Assembly (NCBI GenBank): GCA_030549775.1
Contig: CM060181.1
Location: 51,838,218 to 51,902,217 of the forward strand
Length of the DNA stretch: 64,000 nt
Direction of reading: 5' to 3'
DNA from: Tamarix chinensis
Lineage: Eukaryota; Streptophyta; Magnoliopsida; Caryophyllales; Tamaricaceae
In this document: piece after piece, positions 49,470 to 62,511 of the stretch
Layout: every line of letters starts with the position of its first letter
How positions within the stretch are numbered: position 1 is the stretch's first letter
Program-made: the position numbers and the translations under genes
Notes under the pieces: model-generated
The model's input: the letters and a program-made list of their open reading frames with translations, nothing else
Told to the model about the DNA's origin: nothing
Database searches by the model: none

Positions 49470-50632
49470 CCTCAAGAATTATTTTTCATTTTATTTCCAC
49501 TATTTTTCTTTCTTGATTCTAAACCTAATCATATTATATCGTACATATTATATATTAAGCATTAACAAATATAAAGAAGCATTAGTATATATCAAGATTA
49601 TAGTTTTGTAGTATTTTTATGATCTTACGATCGTACGATCTGATTTTATAATTTATTTTTTATGATTCTCATTGAATTTAGGTAGAATCTGCATTGAAAT
49701 AATCTTGAACAGATGTATATTGGACAAATTGCTTCTCCATAACTGTGTACAACCAAACCTGAGATAAACTTTTAATTTGGACAACTTGTTTGCGGTGACA
49801 ATAATCTCCACAGCTTTGTTTCAAAGATGCAGTGGCAATAATCAGGGATTGTGATATGAAGGGTACCGTAAGTTATGATGGGTGTAATTTGTAAGATTGT
49901 GACTAACTACTTGGGGACGCCCGTCATTTCTCTGATTAGTAATAGTTTAACCGAAGCTAAGTTGCAGTAAAAGTATAGCAGTAGCCGAACAATGTGCGGG
50001 GGATGACGATGATTTAGGTAGTTAAAGGGTACCACACTATATAATCGAATTTCTTTTACCGTGGACTGACTGATGGTGGAAAAAGAGGTTTTTGATTGAT
50101 TTAATTTGCCTTTTATATGTTATTTAATTAGAAATTTAGTATAAAAATAAGGTACTTTAGGTATGACACTTCATAAATTATATAATTATTAAATTGTTTT
50201 AAATTAAAAAATATAAAATATTTATATTTTGTAATAGGAGCCCATAAATATATATTTTATCATATAGGCGACAAATACCATAAAAACGTAACAATATTAA
50301 GAGTGGAGGTAGGGGTTCAAATCTAAAATTTCTAGTATCTAAAAATTAATTTTTATTATTAGATTAAACTTTATCTGGTAAGATATTTATATTTTAATAA
50401 GAATAAAATAGATTTTATAAAAAGTTCAAACACTTATAAAATATTTATGATTTTACGTTCAAACTTGTGGCGGACCAAGAAGAGTCGCAAGAGCTATCTA
50501 GAGTCTCCGGCTAACGTTGACATAATTGACATGGCAGGATAATTAAATATAAATGACAAAAATAGGTTATCTGTGCGGGACATGCCATGTACGTCCTCGA
50601 AGTTGTGGTGCATCATCAACATAAGCTCCGGT
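49470..50632. other. DNA between CACTA and the hAT-like element
   Basis: AT-rich with no gene. The right end (about 50575-50632; gacatgccatgtac, gtggtgcatcatcaac) is homologous to DNA upstream of gene 1 near 9035-9077, so it belongs to the duplicated gene 2 promoter region. Confidence 0.5.
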
Positions 50633-51028
50633 TAGGGCTGTGCAGAAAAATCGAGATCCGAAAAATCGATCCGATATCTGAAAAAATCGATCCGAAATTT
50701 TAGATATTTGATCCGATTTTTAAAAAGCGAAGCGGATATCTGATCCGATCAAATATAAGTTTGACCGGAGCGGATATCCTATCCGATTTTTTAGTGGATA
50801 ATCCGATCTGTAAAAAATATCCGGTTTTAAGAATAAATGAGTTATATTTAGGCATAATTTAATTTATAATTTGATTTTTTTTCTTTTAATCTTCAAGTTT
50901 GGATCTTTTTTTTACTATAGTACATAAATCCAAATATAATTTACTAAACTAAAGTCTAAAATAAACATTCACACTCTACAAACAGTCAAATAGGTCACGA
51001 CCTACACACACGCAAGCACCCAAATCAG

Positions 51029-51071
<43 letters not shown>

Positions 51072-51433
51072 CCTAAATTTTTTGAACCTATTAACTTAGG
51101 TCGTTCCACAGTTCTAGAGCGTCATTGTTCACAAATCTTGATCGCTAATTTTTTTTGGATATGATTAATCATGTATTTTATCTTTTTGTATACAAGCTGA
51201 ATAATTAAACAAGTATTTATGCAGAATTTTTTTTAGTTATGGATTATATACATAAATTTAATAATCGGATATTTTTTTTCCAATAATCGGATATATCCGA
51301 TATCCGATCCGATATTTCGGATATCCGGTGTTTCGGATACGGATTCGGATATGGGATATCGAATATCTGGTCGGATCGAATATCCCAAAAAAATATCCGT
51401 TCGGATATGGATATCCGACAATACACACCCCTA
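50633..51433. mobile_element. hAT-like non-autonomous element (0.8 kb)
   Basis: Ends are tagggctgtgcagaaaaatcg and, reversed, tagggGTGTGtattgtcgg. The flanks gctccggt (50625-50632) and gccccaat (51434-51441) match at 5 of 8 positions and fit an old 8-bp duplication. The corresponding place upstream of gene 1 reads gctacaat (9077-9084) with no insertion. Both inner ends are dense in ggatatccga-type palindromes. A 40-bp A tract lies at about 51028-51067. Minus-strand frames at 51233-51516 are translations of the palindromic repeats. No transposase is present. Confidence 0.65.
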
Positions 51434-51640
51434 GCCCCAATAGTACTATGGAGAAAAGTAATATGACCAATGATCGGAGAGAGATTTAATGACGCAGAAA
51501 ATTTGGTTGATAACAAAAGTTCAGCTAATTTATAAACGAGCCATTAAAAAGGGTACACTCCCATGTGTTGCATGTTGTCTTTTGCTCGTGATTGTTCTTA
51601 AGTAGTATGTAATTTCACCAGTTTAGTTCAATCCTGCTAA

Positions 51641-51649
51641 TTTATATAT
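51641..51649 (+). promoter_or_regulatory. Putative TATA box of gene 2
   Basis: tttatatat directly precedes gagcggaagagaga, a sequence conserved upstream of gene 1. It lies about 140 bp upstream of the chosen ATG. The core motif is conserved; the transcription start itself is inferred. Confidence 0.5.
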
Positions 51650-51789
51650 GAGCGGAAGAGAGAAAGGTAGCTCACTTAGCTAATGAGTCGCGACTTGCGA
51701 AATTTTCTTCACTCCTGCTAGTTCAAACAGAGAAGCTCTTTCACTACTCTCAAAGTCCACAACAGAGGCTGCCGTTGGTGAGATATTCG

Positions 51790-54189
51790 ATGGATGCAAC
51801 ATCTTGTCGAATCATCATCGATCATGAACCCACCGCACGGCCTCACCGGAGGAATTACGACAAAAAAGGAATGGATGCTCGATTATACTATGCCGCTGTA
51901 AATGGTTCAGTAGATGTAATCGGTGAATACGGATACTCGTTGAGATCCCAAATTACCGCAACTAGAAACACGGTTTTACACCTCCATATGGGGGTACCAG
52001 CAGCATGTCACTGTAGAATCGCCAAAATCCAGTTCATCGAAACAGTCCTCGATCATCAGAAGTCCCTTTTAGTACAGAAGAACGACAATGGCGAGATACC
52101 ATTGCATCTAGCTGCAAGATTTGGGCATGTTAAATCAGTGGAAGTTTTCATCAGCCGAGCAACTAGAATGGGTGGTAACTGTCTTAGAGAGATGCTGATG
52201 GCTACAGACAGAAAGAAGGATACAGCTTTGCACCACGCAGCTCGTTGGAACAATGTTCAAATAGTGGGGTTGCTGCTTAATGCTGGTAGAGATTGCCGGT
52301 ATGTTAGAAATGTTGATGATCAAACGCCACTCTATCTTGCTGCCGAGAGGAAATACTCGAAGGTGGTGGCTGTAATGTTAGAAGCTTGCGAATCACCTGC
52401 TTACGATGGTCCCCTCGGTAGAACAGCACTGCATGTTGCTGTTCTCCATGAAGATGAAGGTAACGCGCGCTCGTTTTTTACCAAAATTGTTCTTGTATGT
52501 AGCCTAATCAACATTGAGTGACATATATATATATATGGTTACTCATTTACATCTGCTTACATATTGAGTATGAAGAGAAGAGTATCCGATTTGGTGTCGG
52601 ACTTTAATTGCCGGCCGATCAGGGTAACTTTAGATCTGTTGATTTTGTGGCTCGACTGTAACACTTTTTCTATTTTCTTTTTCTTTTTCTTTTTTTTAGA
52701 ATCTGGCTGCCTGTAACCCCCCCCCCCTCCCTTTACTCGTTGTTACGTAGATTCTTTGAATTGTCTGAGACATGTTTTCTTTTGATATTTGTGGCGCTGG
52801 CTCGGTTTTGAGCTGAGTTTATTTTGTTTCATTAGTATTATTACCTGCTTTAACCAAAAACAGGTTACTCGTTTTCCAAACACAAAGTACAGGGATGTCT
52901 GCTCTGCTTGAAGTACGTTTTTTTCTGACTTCTGATCCTTCGCCTCTGTACTTAGGGATGGTGAACAAAATCCTTAAAAAGAACAAGGCACTTGTTCGAT
53001 CACAAGATAATGAAGGCCAAACCCCACTCCACTATGCTGCTGGTTTCCAGAAAAAAAGAACAATGTGGCCTAGAATTAAAATCTTAGAAAGTTTACTCCA
53101 AGACGATGACACAGGTCAATCCCCAGTCTACATCCAAGATAATGAGGGACGGACAGCACTCCATCTCGCAGCTCTGTACGGAGACGTCCACCGGGTAAAA
53201 GCCCTTATAAAACATAGACCAGATTGCATTGAAATAAGAGATGACAAGGGCTGGAATCTGTTGCACTTCGCCGCCAAGTCTGCATGTAAGCATACCATTA
53301 TTTGTCTCTTGAGGAATGGCATCTTCGATAAGCTCCTTAATGAGCAAGACCAAGAAGGCAATACTCCACTGCATCTGCTCACTTCTTCTATTAGTGTTAG
53401 ATCGATGTTTATTGCTCTCTTCGTGAATGCTTTCACAAAGAAGAAAGTTGATTCAATGGTTTGCGGTAGTCAAAATCAGACTCCTGGGGATGCCCAAGCT
53501 CTCCAAATTCCAGGATGTGTGCGTTTCTTATTTTATCCCTCTTTGTTCCAGACATATCTGCTATATATTTCAAATTCTGATATACTAATACCTTAGTGTG
53601 TGCATGGCAGCGACTTCCTAGATCCATCCACCGATTGGCTCCTAAAGATGTACCATATCCATCGAGGGAAGGACCACAAAAATGTCAGCTTGCCGGATGT
53701 GATAAAGAAGAAAATAGTAAGGCATCATGTCAGAAGAAAAGCAGTGAGGCTCATATGATCGTGGCAACCCTCATAGCAACAGTGACCTTTGCAGCAGGCA
53801 TTACCGTACCGGGTGGGTTCAATCAAGACCCAGGTGCTGATCAAGGCACGGCATTGTTAACAAGACAAACTGCATTTAGAGTATTCATGGTGTCAGATGC
53901 ATTGTCCCTAGCACTCTCCACCGCTGCAATGTTGCTAAATTTCTTCATCGTGACAACGAAAAATGAGAGATGCCTTCGATGTTGCTACCGTATCTCCTTG
54001 ACTGCCACGTCACTCTCTATAGGTACCATGATGGTAGCATTTATGACAGGCACATATGCTACAACGTACCAGTCTTCATCTTTTGCCGCCATGATTTTAG
54101 TCTTCCCCGCACTCTTCATGTTCTTTCACGCTCTTTATCTCTTGGCCATTGCAACCGGCACTATTAAATTTTGTGAGTCCCAAGAATAG
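51790..54189 (+). CDS. Ankyrin-repeat/PGG-domain membrane protein, ACD6-like (gene 2)
   Basis: Predicted exons are 51790-52459, 52893-53518 and 53611-54189, giving 624 residues. Donors are GTAACG and GTGCGT; both acceptors are CAG. The phases are the same as in gene 1 and exon 1 has the same length (670 bp). Ankyrin cores include GNCLREMLMATDRKKDTALH, DQTPLYLAAER, GQTPLHYAAG, GRTALHLAALYGD and GNTPLHLL. The PGG motif VPGGFNQDPGA lies near 498-508, followed by about four membrane helices. The frame is open back to a TTG at 51775, so the first ATG is 51790. The sequence before Met 51871 is read in a different frame from gene 1. Expected role: membrane regulator of defence or cell death, as for ACD6 relatives. 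No premature stop is seen. Confidence 0.88.
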
Positions 54190-55040
54190 TAATTAACATT
54201 CAGCTAGACTCAAGGAGTTTACATTATCATGGAAGAAGAACGTCTTTAGCTTATGAGTCTCGCGAATGATATCGAGCGACCGGGGCACTTCAATAATTAA
54301 ATTATTGAAACATTGTCTTGAGCTTAGCCGTTCTTCGACTATATGCGAAGAACTGCCTGTTCTTCTCCGTTTCTTTAAATTTCCAGCTTCATCGACTCAC
54401 AGGCGGCCGACCAATTAGTGAGTAATTCGAGCCACCATGTAATTATTCTCATTCAATCTCAATGGTTGCTTTTATCTCCTTTTAATTTAATTTTTCTCTC
54501 GGACGATAAAATAAAAATGATTGAATACCCCCCCCCCGGAGCAATTCACAGCTACGCTGTGATTTTAGAAAGAAATGCACAAATATGATTCTTAGATCTA
54601 CTATATCATACTGCATACTGAGCTATATTAGTACTAGCATGTAACTTAACATCCCTAAATCACAATTGTCAACTTTTTCCCGGTGTGTTGTTGCAATAAT
54701 CTGTAAATGCTGACAGAGCAAAATGCCATCTTAATACCCAAAGGAATGAAAGCAGTCCAGATGACATGGCCAAAATCGTGACACACATTGATACCCAAAG
54801 AAATAAATTTTTGGGCATTTGGTGTAGTTGATACCTACTATAAGTGTGCAGTGTGCACAAATTGAACAGATGCCGACAGTCTTTTTGTTCTTTTCCTTTT
54901 TCTCTCCGTGAAGATGGAGCGGTAGGTTTTGGTTTTACATTCCTTTTTCAACAATTATGAGAAAAATATTCAATGACTGTTTTGGTGAATTTTTTTACTT
55001 CGTTGTACACATGTTTCAATGGCCTTGTGATAATTTTTAC
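54190..55040. other. Downstream DNA of gene 2, no gene seen
   Basis: Probably includes the 3' UTR. A nine-C run lies at about 54529-54537. The minus-strand frame at 54669-54860 has no domain. Confidence 0.45.
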
Positions 55041-55149
55041 TTTTCAGTTATTAAGATATTCGAACAACCATATCCATTCCTCTGATATTAATAAAATTTT
55101 TGGCAATTCAACACATACGGTGAAGATACCATATTAGGATACTAAACCC

Positions 55150-55910
55150 ACCGCAAATAGTTAGAATACATCGAGTGAGATTTGTCTAAGGATATCACAC
55201 CAACACACCTTAAGTGCATTCATCATGAGGGCTAACACAAATTGCATGATATAAACAACCACCACACATGATAAAAATACATCAGGAGGTCTTTCTCAGC
55301 AAACACTACAACCACCACACCTTAAGTGCATCTATCATGATGCCTAACACAAATCGAGATACAACAAACACCAGTCATGGTCACAATACTTCAAGAGGGA
55401 TTTCTTAGCAAATACGATACCCTCTACACCTTAAGTGCATCTATTAAGAGGGATAACACAAATTAGATTACGAGACCCACGCCGCCTAAGCTATGGACAT
55501 ATGAAGCACCAAAAAGTTTGTATAGGGATACCACACTCCTTAATTGAACACGAATGTCATGCTGACTTGCAGTAGTATTAACCCTAACCCTTTTCATATG
55601 CACAGACCCCTACTAACAACAATCCGAAAGAGAAGCAAATAGGTACTAAGTAAAAATAATAAACAAAAGGCCGAACTACCCACTAACTCTCGGTTAGCTA
55701 CCTTTAGAATTGAAGAAAAATGCTCAAACAAAACCTTAACCCCATCTTAAATAATTATTAGGCGATATCACAAATCGCATCTCATTTCCATATATAATCC
55801 AATTGAGTGTTTCTAAGGATTGACACAAAACATAATCCAAGGCATCAAAGCCACCGCATTGGATGTTTAGAAGATAACACCAAACTCTACCAACAAGGTT
55901 GTCAAGCCAC
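55150..55910. repeat. Tandem repeat with units of about 105-125 bp
   Basis: About three units carry cacaccttaagtgcat, then tatcatgatg/gaggg, then taacacaaat, then a tcaagagggatttctcagcaa block (55196-55445). Beyond them, 55665-55740 resembles 23755-23850. The gtttagaagataacaccaaa at 55866 matches the minisatellite unit near 23465. It is therefore another copy of the repeat family seen at 22.7-25.8 kb. Confidence 0.65.
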
Positions 55911-56599
55911 AACTATATATTTAAACAATTTTCTTACCATTCCCTACATTCAATTATTAAATGTCAAGATCATGATTTAATGTTAAAGACTATTGAAAAA
56001 AGTTATTGTGAAAACCTCATGGATATGGATATTTTCCAAACTAATACTATTAGGCCTAATGGGTGGCGATCCAAAGAATGAAGGTCAGCCCAAAAAACCT
56101 CTGGACACGCTTGTCTCTTCTAGTTGCCTTCCTAATTCCCTACTAGGCCAGTTTACCATGTAGTGCAAGGATAGTTACCTATCCTCAAACACGGAGTATT
56201 CCCCTTATCCTCTTCCTTAGTTCTACTTCTATAAATATTAAATCTTATACTCATTTTAGGGGGAGCAAAATCATTAATAAAACTTCTCACTTTTTTTCCT
56301 TCCTCTATCCTCTAACATTTCCTATCAGCATTCCTTAATTACATAATACTTCACTTGATTTCCTTAAGAACTCTTTGATTCACAAAACAACACTAGAAAC
56401 AAGTGCCATATGTGGGGACTTGAATAAAAAAGCTATGCATCTCATCCAACCTCAAGCATTCTTTATCCTAATACTAGTAACCCTTCAAAAGAGGATAATC
56501 TAGTAACCACCTCTATACGTCAAGCTATAAACACTGGACGCCAATCATCCATTCAGGAAATGGTCTCAGACATGTTAGCCTAGTTGGCATACACACTTA

Positions 56600-59500
56600 G
56601 CTAGTTGTCGAATCTTTTTTATCAACACCATCAGTATTGCCATGAAATGCCCCAATAGTTCTCCCCATAAGAGACTCTGGTAGAGATCATAGGCCTTCTA
56701 GAAAGAGATTAAATAACCAAGCTACATAGTGTCGTTGTCCAAGATGAGGAAGCCAAGTTAATGGAAGATGCACAACCAAAGAGAACTATAAGAGATAGAC
56801 AATGAATGTCTTTGAGCCCGCCCAAGCAAGGCGAGAGAGAAAGGCGTTCAAGTTAAAGAAGGGGGCATGATAGTCGTCAGAGTGATAGATATCATAACAA
56901 ATATCTTACATGTGATGGCTAACAGACATTTAGAGATGAAGATGATTCTATCAACAAGTTGAGTAAGAGAAGATTTAGAGCCAAAGGGGAAGAAGAAAAA
57001 TGGGGTGATTGGTTACAATTGGTAAACACCATTCACAAGGAGCATATTTGAAGCACCAATATAGAGAATAAAAATTCTAACTTTTGAACCATTCTATGGT
57101 TTTTCAAATCCAGAAGACCACTTGAATGTGTTTAGGAATACAATGTTATTAGCAGGAGCATGAAAATAGACCTTATGTAAGGCGTTTCAAATAACTTTAA
57201 AAAGATCGACACTAAAGTGTTTTGGTAAACTCAAGGTTAATTCGCTAATCTCCTTTTCTCAACTCATGATGTGTTTTGTATAACAACTCGACGCATGCCA
57301 GCGACCTAAGAAAGACTCATCCTCCTTGATGGGATTCTCCCAAAGGTTGGCGAAGTATGTGAAATCTTTTCTGAATAGATTTGATGGAGAAGTCCTATAG
57401 AGAGACGAGTTGGATAACAGCATAGTTAAATCTTCTTTACTTAGAGGATTAGCTGACAAAGATCTAGTTGAGAATCTATACTTATCAAAACATAAGTTAT
57501 GCACTTCTTTGAGAAATGATGTATAGAAGAGGATAAAGGCTAAGGTAATGACTAAGGTGATGTGGCAGATGATTAGAAAAGCAGATACTTACTTAATGCC
57601 AAGATACAGGCTAGAGAAAGTAACATTTAGGTAAGAAGAGATCCATGTGATGTTAAGGCTGACATTATAGTTGATTGCCCAATTGCCACCCTTAGTGAGA
57701 TTTGACAAATACACACCTCATATGGCTAGCCTTTAGCACATATACAATGTTGAAAATGGACAGCAAACATTTCAAAGACCATTTCCTATACATGAAGACA
57801 TGAAGCATAGAAAGCTTAACAAATGGTGTGTATATCATGAAGAATATGGGCACAACACTAAGGAGTGTAAGACCTTAAAAGATGTAGTTGAATATTTGCA
57901 AACCCTCATGGCAATATAAGATATCGGAATGATACATCAATTACCCCAAACATATCAAGCCAAAGGACCCTAGAAAATTATACATATTATAGATGGAGGA
58001 GATTTTCTAGCTGACGTAAGTAATACAGCCTTAAAAGCATATGTCAGAGAGTCTAACTCCCATAAAACAAGCAAGAGGCCAAAAATATACAATTGGGAAG
58101 TTCGTTTCATATCTAAGAGTGAAGGGTCGAGCATAGCTAAAAATCATAATGATCCCTTAGTAATTAAAGTGCAAGTAGCTAATTATGTGATGAAAAGGGT
58201 CCTTATAAACACAGGCAGTTCAGAAGATGTTATATTTAAAGAAGCTTATAAGCAATTAGAGTTGCCTAAGAAATGTTTAGTAAATAAAAATACACCCCTA
58301 GTGGGATTCATAGGCAACATCCTAAAATCAAGGGAGTGGTGAATCTTACTATGACGGTCGGCCACTAAGGAGTGGTGAAAAGTATACAAGTAAATTTTAT
58401 GGTAGTTGCTTATCTATTGGCCTATAATATCACATTAGGATAACCAACCTTTAATAAACTCTAGGCAAGCATGTCTATGGTTGGATCATTGGTGAGATTC
58501 CCAGTCAATGGATGATGGGGATAGGTTCAAGGCAATTGGAGGATGGAAAGATCGTGTTACACTATAAAAGTAAAGGGCATGCTTGGAAGGTCAACTCCCA
58601 CAAAATAAACACGGGAAAATTTGGTATTAGATGACATAAATGTCCCTGTAGAATGTATATAGACTGCTACAGAGGCAAAAGAAATATAACAAGGAGCCGT
58701 AAATCATAAAGTGATGATAGGTAAAGATATTAGTGAAGTTAACAAGGAGGAGCTACTGAATTTCCTCACATATAACAAGGATGTCCTTACTTGAAAAGTA
58801 TCAAACTTGGAGGGGATCCCCTCTAAAATCATTGAGAATCACCTAGACATAAAAAAAAGGATTTAAATCAATGAAGCAAAATAAAAGAGCCACTGGAATA
58901 AAAAAAATAAAGCTATTATAGAGGAGGTGGAAAAGTTGATTTATTTAGGTTTGATTCAGAAAGTGAAATATGCCAACTGAATAGCCAACCCAGTCATGGT
59001 AAAGAAGTATAAGAGGAAACAAAAAATTTGTATCGACTTCAATGATTTAAACAAATTTTGTTCATAGGATGGTTACCCACTCCCTCAGATTGGCTTATTG
59101 ATTGACTCAACAGTAGAGCAGGAAAGGTTAAGTTTTATAGATGTTTTCTTTAGGTATCATCAAATTAAACTTTTCATCGATAATCAAGAGAAACCCCCCC
59201 CCTTGTAATGAATTATGTCCTTTATTGTTATAAGGTGATGCCATTCAAACTCAAGAATGAAGGAGCATTTTTCGGAGGTTAGTAAATGCACCTTTTCAAG
59301 GGTAGGTTAGAAGATAGAGACTTATGTAGATGGTGAAAAGAAAGAAAAAGGAAATCCATATGAGAGAGCTCCATTTTATTTTTGAGACCCTAAGAAAATA
59401 CCAAATGAAACTAAACCCCACTAAGTGTGTGTTTGGAGTTAGTGTAGGCAAGTTCCTAGGGTTTATGGTGTCATAGAGGGGTATTGATGTAAATTCCAAA

Positions 59501-61830
59501 AGGTTGTCACCATCCTGAAAATGCAACATACAATGGTGAAAAGATACATTCATCAGCTAAACAGAAAATTAGTTACATTGTATAGATTCTTATTTAGGGA
59601 AGCAAATAAGAGTTTCCCATTTTTTAAGCTTCTATGAGAATATGTTAATTTTCAATGGATAGAGGGTTACTAGAAGGTATTCGATGATCTAACTACACAC
59701 TTATGTAAATTTCCAACCCTAGCCATTCCCTTTGAAAGAGAAGAATTATTCTTATATCTCATAGCATCAATGTCGGCGATCTCTTTTGTTCTTGTTTGGG
59801 AGGATGCTAAGACATGAACACAAAGACCTATCTATTACATTAGTGAGGTCCTTGCTAATGTCAAAAGTAGGTAATACAATTGGGAGAAAATATCATATGC
59901 CCTATAAATTTTCTCTAGGAAGTTGAAGCCTTATTTTGATACTTATTTTATTATTATTTTTACATACATTCCCCTCATTACCATTTTACATAAACTAGAG
60001 AATTCAGGAAGAATGATGTTGTGGGTTGCTGAATTGAGAAGATATGATATCCAATATATGCTCATACCTACAATAAAAGGTCAAGCTATGGCTGATTTTA
60101 TAGTTTAATGTTTGTTTGAGAATGAGCCTGAATAATTAGTGATGCCAAGGGGACAAGCGAAATGGGAGACATAAGTCAACAGAACATCTAACAATTTGAG
60201 CTCTGGGACTGGTGGAGTGTTGATTGATCCTAATGGCATAGTTGTCGAATACGTATTGAGATTTAGTTTTAATACCACCAATAATGAAATAGAATATGAA
60301 GATGCTTTAGCTAGACTTCAAATAGCACATGACTTAAGGTTAGAAAAGGTTAAGATCTATAGAGACTCAGCATTAGTTGTTTGATAATATAACGAATAAT
60401 ATGAGGTTAGAGATCCTAGTAAGAAGAAGTAGTTTGGAGAAACTAACTGAAATGATGAAACATTTTTCCTTTGTTAAAATTACTCAAATATTGTTGGTGA
60501 ATAATCCAACACCTAACGCACTAGCCAGATTATCCTTAACTAGTACGTCTTTGTGAACCAAAAAAATTAAAATAGAGTACATGACAGTGAGGTCAATGGA
60601 CGTAAAAAAATCCTATGAAGAATGATTTGAGATTATAGAAATATTAGTGTTAGGTGAACAAATAAAGTAGATGATAGATTACTTAGAAGGAGTTATGCCG
60701 ACGAGTAAAAATAAAGTTTCTGAGCTAAGAAAAAGGGCGGAAAAATATTTTGTTGTTGCTGGACAATTATATAGACGTTCACAGACCATGTTGATGTTGA
60801 AATGCTTACCTCCAATAAGGGGATAGAGAATATTAGATGAAGTCCACAATGGCACATACGGTTTGCATCAAGCTGCTAAATCCCTCTTAGCCAAAGCTTT
60901 ACGCTAGGGATATTACTAAAAGACGATGTATCAAGGTGCTAACGTAGTCTATAGTGATACCTTACCACAAAATATTCCTACTTCCAAGCTACAACTAATT
61001 GTTAGTCCATGGACATTTGTTGTCTAGGAAGCTAACATTTTTGGACCTCTTGGTCCTAGTAATATAACATATTGTAATCAATTATGCTAATATAATTATA
61101 TAATGCTTACTAAAAAAACATATTGAGTGTGGGTATTAGTCAAAAAAGATTCATTATTATTGTTATTGACTATTTCACAATGTGGGTAGAAGTAGAAGCC
61201 CTAGCTCAAATCACTAAAAAGAAAACGAAGGAGTTTTTCTAGAAAAATATAATATGCCAATAATAGAAGAAAAAGAAGGCCTTAATGAAATACATATTGT
61301 ACAAATAGAACTAAAAAAAATTGCACATTTGGAGTACCGCAATCAATTACTACGAATAATGGCTGACTATTTGATAACCATAAATCTAGATAACTATGTG
61401 AAAACTAGGGCATTGACTGTAGATTTACTTCGGTAGCTCATCCACAACTTAATGGCATTTACTTTTAAAAAAATTATTGATCCAATAGAATAGACTCCTC
61501 ATTGGAACCAATAATAGTGTAATGGTCAAGACAAGTGTGAGAATAGAGAAATATTGGAAGCATTGATACACCAGTTAAAAGTAGTTGAATGGGGTTGAGT
61601 GGATGAGCTTTTAGTAATATTGTGGGTCATCGGGACAACAGTAAAGAACCCAATGAGAAAAACTTCTTTTAGCTTAGCTTTTAGAGCTGAGGCGATTGTT
61701 CCGATGGAGAGAGGTATCAAGTCACATAGGATCAATCAGTATGATCCTAAAGAAAATGAATAAGCTTTAAAAATAGCGAAGTAATTTCTTGAAGAACAAA
61801 GAAACATGGTCCAAATTTAACTCACAAATT
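56600..61830 (+). pseudogene. Ty3/gypsy (Tat/Ogre-like) gag-pol remnant
   Basis: Domains appear in the normal order but are scattered over frames with many stops. GAG (57070-57600): EPFYGFSNPEDHLNVF. Zinc-knuckle-like CVYHEEYGHNTKEC (57830-57870). Protease: LINTGSSEDVIF (58200-58240). RT: ANPVMVKKYKRKQKICIDF and DGYPLPQI (58990-59100). RNase H (59740-60110) with QAMADFIV. A second RNase H-like segment: GTGGVLIDPNGIVVEY, TTNNEIEYEDALA (60200-60320). Integrase: DYFTMWVEVEAL (61160-61200) and a C-terminal stretch near 61600-61740. Two RNase H domains in this order are known from the Tat/Ogre lineage. No intact reading frame remains. Flanking LTRs could not be paired with confidence. Confidence 0.85.
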
Positions 61831-62445
61831 ACTAGTGTGGTCGTAACTGGCACGCAATTTAAACGCTCTTGTTGTTAATTGTAGTATTAATAAATAAGGG
61901 TATCGTTCTAAACTGAGGAGTAAGAGGGATTGCCTAAATTTATTTAACTAAAATAAAATACTCTAAATCACCTAGAACATATAATAAGAAAAAAATACAA
62001 TTATGGGGGTTAAAAATAGAAAATAAAAAAAAATAAAGTAAAATCAAAAAATACATATAGATGAAGACCAATATGACGAATGTACTAGGTAAGTTGAAAT
62101 CCACCATTAAAAGTTATCTTTTAATCATAAGAAAGAGATTGACCAAGTTGCAAGCCAAAAGAGTCTATACACCTTATATTATTTCCCTAAAATAATTAAT
62201 ACGAGTAAGCATCAATATTAAATCCTTTTGAATTCTAGCAATATAGTCGCAACAAGTGACTCCTATATTTAACTAGATTTAAAGCATTAAGTACAATTGG
62301 AAGGATATTAATCTAAGTACCCAAACTAGTACCTCAAGCGTGTCTAGTTGTATTTATCTCCTTTGACACACATGTATCTAAACATTTCACTATTCTAGTT
62401 AGAATCAAAAAACTATTAGGTAAATTATTATCTAACCTAGTTGTA

Positions 62446-62511
<66 letters not shown>

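Noticed and set aside
51775..51789. Start of gene 2 at 51775
   Set aside because: The codon is TTG; the first ATG in frame is 51790.
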